64,000 bases of DNA from Thamnaconus septentrionalis (taxonomy: Eukaryota > Chordata > Actinopteri > Tetraodontiformes > Monacanthidae), in NCBI GenBank assembly GCA_009823395.1, contig CM020509.1, positions 9,084,001 to 9,148,000 on the forward strand, read 5' to 3'. The notes beneath the pieces are model-generated. The model searched no databases and was not told the DNA's origin. It worked only from the letters and a program-made list of their open reading frames with translations. The translations under genes and the position numbers were made by a program. Below, piece by piece: positions 1 through 12,869 of the stretch (positions are counted from its first letter, which is position 1; every line of letters starts with the position of its first letter).

Positions 1-142
1 ATTTTTGAAGCCAAACTTTCTGGGTGAAATAAACTGGAACATTCAGAACTGTCCCCTGATTTTGGTGGTGATAAGCTTTCAAGATGACTTATGATTTTCA
101 TACAAACAAGATTGTGCCAAAGTATTGTGTTATTTTTTTTTT

Positions 143-148
143 TTTATT
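143..148 (-). terminator. Candidate polyadenylation signal of clic2
   Basis: The minus strand reads AATAAA here, about 420 nt past the clic2 stop, beside a run of thymines on the plus strand. It is the best-placed hexamer I see downstream of the gene. A hexamer alone is weak evidence. Confidence 0.35.
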
Positions 149-495
149 ACTGTGACGGAAACATGCGCCAATCTTATCTAAATGAATTGATACTGGATAA
201 GAGACAGGAGCACATATTCTATTGCATATTTTGTCAGAAAGTTTTGTTAAGAAGCTGATGCACACACTAACAAAAAGAATACTTAAATGGGGTGGTTGAT
301 CATAAAAAAAATATTTACACTATGAACAACATGATAAACAGTGAATTGCACATTTGGCCTTTTCATGTGGCACATGCCAACCATTTGTCTGAGACATTCT
401 AATGAGAAATCAATACAAAGAAATGCAACATGTTAAGTTTTCTGCTGATAAGAGAAGTTCAGTGATGTGCAGCCTCAGTGTGTCATCGTAGGTTT

Positions 496-511
496 TAGCG
501 CCCTCTACAGG
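496..511 (-). promoter_or_regulatory. CTCF-like motif in clic2 3' UTR
   Basis: The minus strand reads CCTGTAGAGGGCGCTA, which matches the CTCF core consensus (CCASYAGRKGGCRS) at all but one position. It lies just downstream of the clic2 stop codon. Occupancy cannot be judged from sequence. Confidence 0.35.
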
Positions 512-567
512 TGTTTAAACTGGTTCAAAACAAGACTTGGATGACATGAAAATCCTCAACAATTATC

Positions 568-3500
568 TTATCTTTTGTTGGCCACACCAAAATAAGCCTT
601 TTCAACTTCAATGTCCGCTGGACACGTCTGTTTGAATTCTTCCCTCTCGTTGGCATTCTGAATGTATCTCCACACACCTGTAAACTGGGTTGGGATGTCA
701 AAGTTGCAGTACTTCTTGGAAGCAATCTGAGGTGATTAGAAGGAAAAGATGAAACATGAGGTAAATTAAGAAGTCCAGTGAATTCAGGACAAATGTAATA
801 CTTTAAGGCTTGTAACTGTTAAAATATCTATTTTGATGCATCACTTGGCATTATGGTCTTCAACAATGAATAAACAGTGGAATAAAGAGCAGATTTTAGA
901 TGGGCTCAAACTCAAATTTTAAACTTTCATTCCTGCCACTAATACAAACCAGTTAAAATAACCAATAAAGTATAAAAGATGCAACACTGAACTGGTCGAA
1001 AAACAATAAAACAAAAACAAACTCACCCTGATGACAAGCAGCTTGGGCAGCAGGTTGCAGTCGGCTAATGTGAGATTATCTCCGTCCAGGAATTTCCTGC
1101 TGGAGACGGCGATGGTGTCTTGGGAGTTGTGGTCAATCTCCTCTGGCAGCGGGGAATTCAGGTAGTCGTCCAGACGCTTGAACTCCCGCAGCAGACTTTT
1201 CTCTTGGTCTGATTGAATAAAGAGATAGATAAGTTGTGTATCTGTAAACTCAGCAACAGATTTGAGTGTTTACTCTGTCACAGAACCTATAGGTGATAAT
1301 GGTAGCCGTGTGCAGTAAAACATCAACAATTTAAAATAATAAAAGAGCACAGGTTAAAAATAACTTGACTTCAGTCAGTTCCACTTTGAATTACGCAAAT
1401 TATATTTAAGTGGAAGTCATTTTACTTCCATCATCATCACCCATCATCATACACATCATTTGTATTTCAAGTTTTTGCAGGGAAGATGAGTGGAAATGAA
1501 AATATTAAGTATAGAGAGTTGAAAAAAATAAAAAACAACTCACAGGAGTTATTTGGGCTGTTCTTGATGAATGCAGAGAACTTTGCAAAAATGTCAGCCC
1601 CCACGTCAAAAGACTCCTTGTTGATAGGGCTGAGATGAGGATACCTGCAGGAGACAGAAGAAAGGTTGAAGACGAGCACCACCACCACGACACCGGCCAT
1701 AATCACTACATGAGAGAAACAATAACCTGGGCGGGGCCAGCGTTTGTTCGAGAAACTCCTCGATTTTGATGAAGTCTGTCTTGAGGATGCCGTTGTAGAG
1801 GAGGAAAGGTGGGTTTGTCCCAGGAGCGAGGTCTTTGAGCTCATCCGGCTTCCTGGAGATGGGGAATAAACCACTGACTTAGTTATTCCATTAGGGTCAA
1901 TTTTTTTCTGATCAATAAAAATGGGTTTGTTCCATCATGAAAGCACATCTGGTTAACAATTTCATCGCTGCCTACTGGTCCAGTTATGGAAACACTGCCC
2001 TGGGAGTGGTCGCCAGTTGAAGGGCTTGTTGTGTGTGTGTGTGTGTGTGTGTGTACATCCTGAATCATTCAATTATGTGCCTCCTTCAAAGTTTCCTGAT
2101 CTTATTTGCTCCCCAGTAATGACCCTGAGAAAGGGCGAAAAGATAGACTCAATTAAAAGGAGGTGTTTGTTTGAAGGCCACACTGAGCTCTTTGTACACA
2201 CTCCTCCCTCTGACCTGCTACAGGCGCAGCGCACCTTTTGATAGGCGTCAGTGCAAAATGGCTTGGATTACTGAAAGAAACCTCTCAAAGGCTGCCTCGT
2301 TTCACTCGTTAATAGAGTTTCTGTGAGAAAGTTCCCTTCCACCAGATGCTCAGGAAGCGATTCTGGCAGAGGAGGGGCACCTACTTCCTCATGTCGACGG
2401 TGGTCACAGTGAACTTGACTCCTTTCAGCCACAGAACCATGAAGAGCCTCTGGCAAAAGGGACAATTGCCCACGTTCTCACCATCGTGTCCAGCCTGAAA
2501 AAAAGACAGAGAGTCATTGATACTATTTCTCATGGCCAAACACACGTTCTTTTCCTGTGGCAATGGCAATATCTGGTCCACTCCCTACATGGCAAACAAG
2601 TGATTTCAGGGGTGAGAGGCGTGTCCCAGTCAGAGATTATAGCCTCAGGCATTTTCCACATCAAGTGGAATTGCAGGCTGTTACGGATGCAAGCGTTTGC
2701 TGTCATCTTTCGCTTGGACCTTTGAAAAGCCGACCAGAGTTTCACGTATTAATTCTCTCATGTTACGTTGATTTGACTTTCTTGCGCAAAGTTAAGACAT
2801 CATTGTGTAACGCTCTCCTCTTCTGATGAAATACCACAGATTTCAGCAGAGGTCACAAGTTTATCCCGTGTTTTAATGAAGTAGTACATGTTACAGTGAT
2901 GAATGGAGCCCTTAGCGACTGCTACCAAGGAACAGTTTGTTGGCTCTTCTAAATGTTCTGCTTTGCTGCTTTGTCTTTAAGACAGAGCTCAGGGAGCTGC
3001 TTCCCCATTCTGTATGCACCACGCGCACAAGCTCACCTAACTTAATTGTCCATTAAAACTTGTCATTTGTTGTTTCTACCCACTGATAAAAAAGTCTTGA
3101 TAGGATGTGAGCGGCAGGACTGGATCACTGTGGGGATAATTAGACCAAATGAAGAGCTAACCGACACACTGTACTGTTGGTCGTGTTTTACATAGGCTAA
3201 CCTTATTCTTTTTAATATCTGAAGACGCAGTGTCTCAGCCCTGGCGGCGTTTGCAGTAAACAAAAAGTCTCTGAAGGACCTCTGATATGAGGTCACATGC
3301 AGGAGGAGTTAAAGGGGCAGCGGCAGTGAATGTGAGCGTGTGTGTGGGATGGGTGTGTCTCTGGTTCAGGCTCGGGGGGCCAGCTTCGCTGCACACTGCT
3401 TGTTTTCCATCTGTGTGCGTGATGATAAGTTAGACCGTCTGTGTGCGGTCCGACTGCGGCGATAAAAGTGCGCTGTGACCCTCTGAGGACGCACAAACAC

Positions 3501-3743
3501 TTTAGGGCTTCTGCAGCGTACGCTATAGTTGTCCTCTGATTGATGCTGTCGCTTTTTTTTTTGGCGGTTGCAACCTTACTTTAAAATAGCCAATTTGAAA
3601 ACAGAGTGAGTCCGTGTGGCTGCATATTCAGTGTTTAGATTATTTAATCTATTTCAAAGTTATTTAAGCGATAAAAAGAAATGACTCACCTTGATAAACA
3701 ACTCGATAGTTGGCTCTCTCTCAGAGTTCTGCCGAAGTGCCAT
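568..3743 (-). CDS. clic2: Chloride intracellular channel protein 2 (6 coding exons)
   Basis: The coding exons in transcript order are 3690-3743, 2385-2494, 1727-1852, 1544-1644, 1027-1208 and 568-726. Phases join without a break and the stop is at 568-570, giving 243 aa, close to the roughly 247 aa of mammalian CLIC2. The protein has the CLIC/GST-omega fold: a thioredoxin-like N-terminal half with the redox motif C-P-F-C at about residues 29-32, then the family stretch [18 protein letters not shown] near residue 85, and an all-helical C-terminal half containing [20 protein letters not shown] proteins are mostly cytosolic, glutathione-fold proteins that can insert in membranes; CLIC2 is known to modulate ryanodine receptors. 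A cysteine at the fourth position of the motif, as in CLIC2, argues against CLIC1, which has CPFS. The start is the first ATG of the first exon, followed by [16 protein letters not shown]. The gene is divergent from eva1c. CLIC family membership is certain; the CLIC2 assignment rests on remembered residue matches. Confidence 0.93.
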
Positions 3744-6700
3744 GCTGTCCCAAGAAGTGTTTGGAGTTAGTTTAAAGTCCAAGATGTTGCTCCAGCTAGA
3801 GCCTGCTGCTCCTCTAGTCAGTGCTCCGATGTGTCCTGTCCCAGAAAATCCGAGACAATAGCAGCTTTGAAAGTGGAACGCTGCAGTTGTGAATGTCAGG
3901 ATAAGAAGTGTGACACCTCTGGGCTGTTTGTGCTGTCTCCACAGGCTGGAGTTCTGCTCTTCTTAAAGTCTTGACAAGCCAGAGAGGAGGGAGGACCCAG
4001 AGAAATGGGCGGAGAACTTATAAACTCGTGAACAAACTCTGAGGAGAGCTTAAAATAGCAGCATACTCTTCTTGGCGCAACTGATAAACTCGTGTGTTTG
4101 TATGTGTGTCACAGTCAAGATGATTAGTTTGTTCACTCATGTAATAAAAGAGAAGATATTGAAAAGAGGAAACACACTAGGCATTGTATCAGGAAGTGGC
4201 ATACCTAATATTGGACACTGCTTACCTTTTAGTGAATTATTATTATTAACTGAAGTCGATTTTTGTTTTTAGTTAAAGAAGGCCTTCGAACTTCGCTGCC
4301 ATTTATAGGCTACAGCCTTGCACCAGCTTCTTATGTTGTAAATCAAAGTCATTAAAGAGTTTTTCTTTCATGTGGAAAAAGTCCCTTTATGTTCCTGGGA
4401 ATTCCATTTCTCACATATTCATAGCCGTGCCAAAAGGCAGAGTAATAGTTATACTATACTTAGTGGTAGCTGAATTCCTTTCCCTCACAGTAGAGAAATA
4501 AAAAATAAATGATTATGTTTACCCCACATTTATATTACTAACTTGTGACACTGCCACTTAAATATTACTGTCGCTGATGCATCACTGCCAGTGTTGCAGA
4601 TCAAACTTGCTTATTGTTTAACTTACTCTTATATGTGAGACTTTTCATTCGGCAAATAGGGCAATTTTAGTTATTTTTTGGGTGTATGACCATTGGATAT
4701 CAAAAAATTACTCCTCACAGGCATTATGCTGTCAACAATTGCCAAATTATACTGCCAATAAAAGAAACATCACAGAAAGTACATGTTTAATAGTGTTTTT
4801 CACTCTTCTCATTTGCAGGAACAACTGTTATGGTGCAACTGGCGAAAGTCTGAAAACAAGATGTAACACTCTAGGGGCAAGTTAAATTGTGAAAGCATGC
4901 GGCTTGTTGAGGGGAAGCCCGGTTTTGTTCTGGACATGAAGAAAAGAGAAGATAAAAGAGATGGTTACTTTCATTTGTGACTGGTTTTGCAATTCAAATA
5001 AAACTGTGAAAAAAAAATCCTGTCTCTGTTCCTCTCTGAAGACAGAGAGTACTTTTATTTCCAGTAAATTGTGTCAATTTGTAGTAAGTGTCTTAGAAAA
5101 TGATAATGCATGACTGAAAAAACAAGTCATGTGCCTCGAGGTGTGCTTCTGTATTCGTTTATTGTTCTATGGTGTCATTACAGCAATCATAGGAACTTAG
5201 TTTGACTGAAGCCACATGCTGCGGTGAGCACTTCTCTTAAAAAAAATTAACATCAGCAGTATTATGCAACACACCATGAGACAGTTCCAGAGAAAAGATA
5301 CAGGGCCTTAACCCAAGAACTTTGTTCTATGTGGCTCCGTGCCACGTAAAACAAGTCCATCACATTCAAATTCCAAACAAATCCTGGAAGTTTAAAACTT
5401 GGGACATCCCAGGAAATGCAACAGAAACAGGGCAGGGAGGAGGAACTGGACATTTTTCTGAAATGGCTCATTGAGCCAAAATGACAGCTTTAGTTCTCAA
5501 AATATTTCTACACTGTCACTGAACTCATAAAACACTAATAAAATACCACCACTCTTGACTTGTTTTGTAAAATTGCCCTTGGTGATGTCACAGATAAAGA
5601 GATACAGTACTTCCACTGACCGGGTTCCACTGAGACCATGTTTTTCTCCCCTTCCAAACATGCACGTTTACGATGGTAGTTAATTCAATCATTATTATTT
5701 TTTTTCAAGATATCTATATAGTTGTTTGGATAACTAATCATATTGATCTAACATGAAACCTTTAAAAAAAACATGTACTCAGCGAGGGATACATTTTCAG
5801 ATACTTTCCAAATGCCAGAAAAATAATCTCTCTCTCTCCCCATGCTGCTGCAGCTCTTCAGCCAGAGTAAACAGCTGAGAGGAACAGTCAGTCACCTTGC
5901 TGACACTTTGGGGAGGTTACTGGAATTTCGCTGGAACGTGAGATGGGAGGGTGGTACAAGATTTAAAAACATGGTCCTCTGCTTCTAGGAGATGCAGGTA
6001 TGGCATCCACTCCTCTGCTGTGGGCAGAGTGTTTGTTGAGGGTGTTGTAATCATAAACTCAAGCACCGCCCAAGACATCAACGTTACAATTTCTATCGCT
6101 GACATGGCTGGTGAATCACTTGGGTGCGTTCTGTGTGTATGTGTGTGTCTTTGTAGTTTTTGTGTCTACATTTGGCCAGCATGGCAACTGCAGTCACTCA
6201 GGCTTGTGAAAAAAAGGATGTGTTCAAAGGAAATTAAGGTCCGAATCGCAGCTCTAATTGTAAACTGAAACCAAAAGACTGCGGCCGGGTAGTGGGAGGT
6301 GATTTCCTGAGTATTCCTGTAAAAAAAAAAAAAAAAAAAAAAAACGGGCTGTGGTGGAAACACACAACTGACCGATGATCTTCCTCTTCCTTTACCACCA
6401 GCGAAAAGATTGGATGGCTCTTATCAAGCAGACGGATAAACACGTCGTCCCTGGATGTGCACGATGGCTGGAAGTGACCTCCTGAGGGAAAGAAAGAGAC
6501 CTTATCTTCCTGCACAGGGCCCTCGCTGTGGCAACGCACAACAAAAGACAATGTGGCGTGATTTTTGCCATTACGCACTTAAACATTGAAGCTCATTCTG
6601 TTTTCCTGGCAAGACGCAGATAAAAGCTCATTCAGAAAAATCAGCGCATGATTTGATTGCACCACTGCACCACCCAAGACTTTGATTTAATGTTTTTAAA

Positions 6701-7130
6701 TCTTAAAAGATCGCTTCAACATGTATTTTTTCTTTTATTTGATGATTCGTTCATGTGTGTCATTGTCACATTGTGCCTGATTTGCTTGACGAAGGACTGG
6801 ATGACAAGTACCTGTCCAGACTTAAAAAGCCTTTTGCTACAAGAGGGTGCTGGGTAGGCAACCAACATTATATATGCAGGAATAGATTTTTGCATCTGCT
6901 TGCCATCTGAGCTGTACAAATCATCCCAAGCAGAGCCAAACCAACACTCAAGCTTATCTGTTAACTCTGTGTGTGTGTGTGTTTTATTGCCAGAGAGAGC
7001 AGGCTGTTTCTTGGAAGTACAATGGCCTCATTGACCTACTGACCGCTCTCCCCTGCTGTCCAAAGCCCAACGACCCATTCTCAACAAAACCCTGGGTTCT
7101 GTCCGGCAGGATCTGCATGATGACAGCACC
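3744..7130. other. Divergent intergenic region between clic2 and eva1c
   Basis: About 3.4 kb between two divergent genes, holding both promoters and 5' UTRs. I see no convincing coding exon. The clic2 side (about 3744-4070) has a TATA-like TATTTTAAG on the minus strand near 4050. On the eva1c side a pyrimidine-rich stretch ending in CCAG at about 6994 looks like a splice acceptor, so the ATG at 7131 may lie in a second exon with a 5' UTR exon upstream. A 24-base poly-A run lies at 6321-6344 and CT and GT microsatellites near 5829 and 6132. Confidence 0.6.
5575..5597 (+). repeat. Copy of dispersed palindromic TGATGTCA motif
   Basis: The sequence GCCCTTGGTGATGTCACAG shares its core and left arm with four other sites in this window (27118-27142, 31924-31949, 46679-46702, and 61446-61472 reversed). 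The shared unit is a CRE-like TGATGTCA flanked by CCCTTT and AAAGGG arms. Its origin is unknown to me; see the findings. Confidence 0.45.
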
Positions 7131-7623
7131 ATGGGGTTCTTCTGCCTCGTCTTCCTGCTTCCTTTGGCTCTGAAGATCCACACAACACGTTCAGCTCCTG
7201 ATTTGTCAAGTAAGTTTTTTTTTTGTCTTTTTTTAAGGGGCCAGTTATTCAATAATTGAACAAGGGTGAGTGATAATTTATCACAGATTGTTTCCTGCAC
7301 AGCCTGCAGCCTGCAGAACATCTGGTGCATTTCATACTAATATAATGAGGGTGGAGGACATGGGCGATACTCCCAAACGATAAATAAAAAGAAATTCAGC
7401 TGTTTGGTATTTGATAATCATATAAAATGGATGAAAAGCTATCACTGTGGGCTCCAACTCTAGGCAGAACCAAAAGTTCTTTATTGTCAAACACGTTGCG
7501 AACATTGCTCCCTCGCTCCCTCTTTGACCTCAGGAGATATTTCCATTCTTGTGCTGCCCCTAAATAGTTCATTGTTGAGTGAGTGCCTGGTACGGAATCA
7601 CACCCATACACACAAGCACACAG

Positions 7624-7662
<39 letters not shown>

Positions 7663-10600
7663 CGAACGCACGCACGCACGCACGCACGCACGCAGTCATG
7701 TTGGCCCCACCAACAGGAAACAACTGGGAGGGGACGTTTCACTTGACTGTCTGCATTATGTTGAGTCATATTTGCATGTGTGGTCATAGACCAAATATTG
7801 TCTTGCCAAGCTACACCCAGAGAGCCCAGGGACTAACACCCTGTGCTCAGCAGGGGCCAAACTCCAATGTTTAATACTAAGACAGCAATTATGACGTCAA
7901 ATCTAATTTTCTGTTTTATTAAAACACTGACCATAACACAGTTATCCAGTAGTTTGAGAAGTGAACTTTTAAAATGATATTGAAATAATTAAAAAAAAAA
8001 AACACACTATTGAACAAAAAATTTAGCATTTTCAAACAGTATTTAATGTTTGTTTTGGATTCTTTCTTTCTTTCTTTCTTTTTTTTAAAAATACGTATTA
8101 AATTAGGAACCATTTGATTGATTGATGATTTAGAGGGGATAATGTGTTTTTCCAATGGCAGAAAGAAGCACAAAGCATACATTTTAAAGAGTGTACATTG
8201 TCTGGATGTGTCCGGTATGTTTTCACCAAAATATTCCTCCTTGGAGATTGTAAAGAAGTTCTGAACTTGATCAACAGAAGATTTGGGAAAATAAAGTCTT
8301 GGGGTTTGTGAACATTGTGTTCTTGAATTGGAACACAGAAGGATGCAGCAGACATTCTGGAATAATCTGAAACACTTGCAGCATGTTGCAACATGCGGCA
8401 TGATAATTGCTTAACCCAATTATCTTCTTTATAAGATGCTTTTATGATCCCAGTTAGCCAAAATTATAATTGACCGTGGCTCATTTAACTGTAAAAGTTT
8501 AATTTAATCTAATCTAATATAATCATTTTCAGTACAATTTATTTGACAAGCTAGAGTAGCGTTTGACACATGATATAATATTATTTGACATGAGATTTGA
8601 TTAGATATTATTAGTAGTGGTGTTGTTCTATTCATCTGTTACTGTTTGTTACTGTCAACTCCACCTTGAACGGAAGATTGAAGTTGCGCCATCCCACAAT
8701 GTCTTGCAGCGTATCTGCTCAACATCCTGAAGAACCACACAGCCCACGCCTGTGAAGGAGACACACTCACTATCGAGTGTCCCTCCAAGACGTCAGTGTC
8801 TGTCCTGTCAGCCTTCTATGGACGACGGGTCCCAAACCAGCATCTGTGCCCCGCAGCAAACTCCAACCAAACTGCAGAAGAGGACATAGAATGCGCTTCT
8901 CCTGTTGCTGTTGAGGTACGCAGAGCCAAAGTAAAAAAAAAAAAATGACACAACTTAATTATTGTGGCTCTTTCACAAATTATGCCTCATTATCCAAATG
9001 TGTTTTCTCCACTGTTGCAGAAAGTTCTCTCAGAGTGTCAGGACCGTCGCTCTTGCCACATCCCTGTCTTCAGTCCTGTGTTTGGACAGGACCCTTGTCC
9101 TCTCACCACCAAGTACCTTCTTGTTGCCTACAAGTGCAGACCGGGTATGCTGTTCAGGTTGTGAAGATTGGTGAAAATAGTCACTGCAGTGCAAAAATAT
9201 ACCATCTTCCTTGCTTGCTTACTTGCTCAGTACTGTTTGCCTGACAATTCAAAGTAACCAAATCCATTTATTTGTCATATTTAGGTCAGTGATTATAAAC
9301 AGTGTCTTCTTCACTACCGGGTTATTCCCATCATGGGTGGCCACATGTTTTTTACTTCTTCCTGACATTCTTCCTTCTTCCCTTCTGACTTCTTCCCTTG
9401 AGGATAAGATACAAGTAACCTTCAAAAATTGTTTATTTTAGTGAATTAGAATAGTTTAACAATTAATGAAAAGTCTTTTACTGCTAGGGCGACACGGTGG
9501 CACAGTGGTTAGCGCTGCCGCCTCACAGCAAGAAGGTCGTGGGTTCGATTCCGGGGCCCGGGCCTGGGACCTTTCTGTGTGGAGTTTGCATGTTCTCCCT
9601 GTGTCTGCGTGGGTTCTCTCCGGGTTCTCCGGCTTCCTCCCACACTCCAAAAACATGCATGTGATGTCAATTGAACACTCTAAAATTGTCCGTAGGTGTG
9701 CATGTGAGTGTGAATGGTTGTTTGTTTCTATGTGGCCCTGCGATGAACTGGCGACTTGTCCAGGGTGTCACCCTGCCTTCGCCCTAAGACAGCTGGGATA
9801 GGCTCCAGCAGACCCCCGTGACCCTGAGTTGGAATAAGCGGGTATAGAAGATGAATGAATGAATGAATTTTACTGCTACAGATTATGGAGTTGATGTTCA
9901 TGTCATTTTGTGTGTAACACTTGGTTCTGATCCATCATAGAAAATGGTTTAATTTCATAGAAAAGACAAAGTATATAGTGACAAAAACACCACTGATACA
10001 ATAATATAGACAGCATAGTAAGTCATTGGAATGTAGCAGGGAACTTGTTGAAAAGCACGCACAAATATTGGTTCATCACAAGAAAATAATCTGATTAAAC
10101 AGTTTCATTTCTTATATTACTGGCAACATATTTTTTGTTTGCTGTGTTTTTTTTGTGTTTGTTTTTTTAGAGCACCACCGTACAAGGCTGGTGTGTGAAA
10201 ATGAGCGGCTGAAGCTGACGTGCAAAAATGAAACCGTCCTCACAATCTACTCGGCCACATTTGGACATCTGCTTCACGGCAGCCCTTACTGTCCTCAGGA
10301 GCCTGGATCACATGTCGACATGGGTGTGTAACAAGATCCAAATATCTAAAACATCAGCTGCACATAGCTGCAGCACTCCTAAATGGCCTTCTTTGCCTTG
10401 TGGGTTAAAATCCCCATATTAAATGTAACTGTCTGACAAAACTACAGAGCGGGATTTTAAACTGGTAACAGCTTTTCACTAAAACAAATTTTTTTTGTGT
10501 TGTTTTGCAGAGTGTTTGTCGCCCTCAGCTTTGAGGAAAGTGTCTCGCAGGTGTCACGGCCGCACAAACTGTTCAGTCCTGGCAGATACCCAAACCTTTG

Positions 10601-11950
10601 GGGACCCGTGCTTCCCCGGCACCAGGAAACACCTGCGGGTCTCCTTCACTTGTGGTACAAGACAAACCGGATGCAAAATGCAGATATGGTTGACTGGTGA
10701 TTAAAAAAACAAAAAAACAAAAAAAAGTCACTCTCATTTTCTCCGCAGTGCCCCGGTACCTCTTGGAAGATGTGGGTCGAGGGTCAACGGATCCGTTCAT
10801 GATCTCTGACTACACGCACGGTGAGAACAAAGGGCAGAGAATCCTCAAGGTTCAGCTGCATGTGGCAGATGTCTGAGCTCAGACCCCATCCTCTCGCCTG
10901 CAGGTGGATGGTACACTGGCCCCACCTACAGGCATCAAAACGTGCTCTTTACCAACTGTCTGGAGATCATTGACAAAATACTGGGTATGTGCAATGAAGC
11001 CTGTGAAACACAGGCTGGGGTTGCATGTACGTTTCTCAACAATGTTTAAAAGCTCCATGTTGTTGTTACCTAGTTTCATATCTTTATTTTTCTTCCTTCT
11101 TCAGTGAAGCAGCCTTGCTTATACACTTTTAAAAAACGCACGATCAGCGCTCTTGTTCGCAGGCTTCCGCAATGAAACCCAGTCCTATGGCTGCTAACAC
11201 GGACACTTTGTTGTAATTTCCACATGTTTGGAAGGAAAAAAATACAAGTCGGTCATGATGTTGTTACAGGCCGGGACTGACACCTGACTGGGATGTCCTA
11301 TGAGAGGTATCAGTGAGGCATCATGAAGGCAATGATGCCTCACAAAGAGCAAACAGAGCAGTGCTTTAGCACACAATTTGTGTGACTTTTCTCATTTTGT
11401 GGGAGTCAATTTCATGGACTGGAGATAAATATTGTCATTGTGTGGTGCGACCTTTGAGGGCTAAACAATTATTACAGGTCTTCGTCACACCACAAATTTT
11501 TATAACATTGCACAGTAAAATAAAAGTAGGTATTTTAAATATGATTAGCCTAATTTTTAGCTTCCCTCCCTTCCAGGCCTTCCAGAAAAAGTGGCTCTCT
11601 ACTTTGTCTCTGGCATCTGTGCTGGTCTGGTTTTCCTCCTGTGTCTGTTTGGGATACGCTCGACTGTGGTGAAGGACGTGAAAGAGCTAGTTTCGGATCT
11701 TAACAACGAATTGAGAGCTTCGCGCAGACGCCGCAAGGGACTCATCGAGGACTTGTTTGACGACGACATCTCGGACACGTCATCCTTCCGTCAGCTCACG
11801 CAGTCCTACCGCAAATCGGAAGGCCTCACTCCTTCAACGCTGGTGGTAGAGTTGATGGAACGTGAAGCTGTGCGGACGAGAGACGTGCCCAATGGAGACA
11901 TTTGGCCACATGGAGATTCCAGCCCTTACGCCATTCACAAAATGCCATAA
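7131..11950 (+). CDS. eva1c: EVA1C-like SUEL-lectin transmembrane receptor (8 coding exons)
   Basis: The coding exons are 7131-7209, 8710-8915, 9021-9144, 10171-10323, 10511-10654, 10749-10820, 10904-10984 and 11577-11950. All phases join, giving 410 aa against 441 in human EVA1C. The start MGFFCLVFLLPLAL is a clear signal peptide. Residues about 35-137 and 140-235 form two galactose-binding SUEL-type lectin domains, each with a CEGDTLTIEC- or CENERLKLTC-like opening, a YSATFG/SAFYGR turn and a cysteine-rich close (RRCHGRTNCSV in the second). Exon 8 encodes a membrane helix at about residues 291-312 and an acidic cytosolic tail of about 98 residues containing DLFDDDISDTSS. EVA-1 proteins bind heparin and Slit and take part in axon guidance with Robo-type receptors. 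Intron 3 carries a SINE and intron 1 a CGCA microsatellite. The fold and family are certain; orthology to EVA1C rather than another EVA1 member follows from the two lectin domains. Confidence 0.92.
7624..7694. repeat. (CGCA)n tetranucleotide microsatellite
   Basis: About 71 bases of CGCA units with one interrupting A near 7663, in intron 1 of eva1c. It is open in several frames on both strands (Thr-His-Ala-Arg and Arg-Ala-Cys-Val repeats), which creates long but meaningless reading frames. Confidence 0.97.
9487..9867 (+). mobile_element. Full-length tRNA-derived SINE with 11-bp target-site duplication
   Basis: The head carries an RNA polymerase III box A (TGGCACAGTGG, 9498-9508) and box B (GGTTCGATTCC, 9542-9552) in tRNA-like spacing. 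The body has the text common to a widespread teleost SINE (GGAGTTTGCATGTTCTCCC, then CTGGGATAGGCTCCAGCA), and the 3' end is an ATGA repeat. The element is flanked by a perfect duplication TTTTACTGCTA at 9476-9486 and 9868-9878, which fixes both ends. It lies in intron 3 of eva1c, on the same strand as the gene. I do not assign a database family name. Confidence 0.93.
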
Positions 11951-12598
11951 GGACTACACGAGGACATTAGAATGCCCATGTGTAAATTTGAAGTATCTGG
12001 CCATATTGTCAAACTTCTTTGGTTATCAGACACCACATTTGAATCAGACAGCTTGTCTGAATGAGACACCAGATAGCTGTAACTGTTCCAGCTTAGGCCT
12101 TTACATTTTGGAATTTTTTTAGTACATTTTACAAAGACATTACCGTTCAAAAACCAATAGCAAACACAATAACGATAAAAAAAAAAAAACATTGTTGTGG
12201 CTTTATGTTATGTGTTCTGTCTGACTTAGTCCGGACTGTGGGGGTCGGTTATGGTATTTAAATAATACACAAGGAGTCGAGGCTGTGATCTTTTGTGGCA
12301 GGTAAACTTCACAATAACTGAGGAGTAATCAATCACAGCACACCTTGAGTGCTGCAGTCAAAAACAAGCCGAGCACCGAGTAATCAATTAGATACACCAC
12401 ACACATTATCTTATTTGACTTGACAAATTCTAATTATTTTTTACAATTAACATATTTTTTCTGTAATATAAATGTACATACAGTAATATCATCTGTAAAA
12501 TGTAACACAACACCGAATTCTGTTTGATCTGCTGTGATGTAAAAAGTCATTTCAGATACCTATAATAATAATAATTATAATTTAAAAAAAATGATAAT

Positions 12599-12604
12599 AA
12601 TAAA
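12599..12604 (+). terminator. Candidate polyadenylation signal of eva1c
   Basis: AATAAA about 650 nt after the eva1c stop, in an AT-rich stretch and upstream of the GC-rich ocrl promoter. It is a plausible end of the eva1c transcript, supported only by position and hexamer. Confidence 0.4.
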
Positions 12605-12869
12605 TATTACCTGTATCCAATTTGTCTCTGTTTTATTGACAACTAACAACTGATTCACAATATATAACGATATAGCAATGGATCATTTAATCTATTCAAA
12701 AAGATGGAAAAATTAACGCGTGTCTACGTTTGTGGCCTCCCCGTCCCCAATTGTTTTCATTGCGTTGCCAACTCCAATCCGTTGGATGTCAGTAGTGCGC
12801 TTCTAACCCAATTTGCCAAAGGCTAAACCTGTCAAAAGAAATAGAACATCCTGTTCGGAGGAGGGCAGC

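Noticed and set aside
7396..7874. Open frames with Thr-His-Ala-Arg or Arg-Ala-Cys-Val repeats
   Set aside because: They arise from the CGCA microsatellite in eva1c intron 1.
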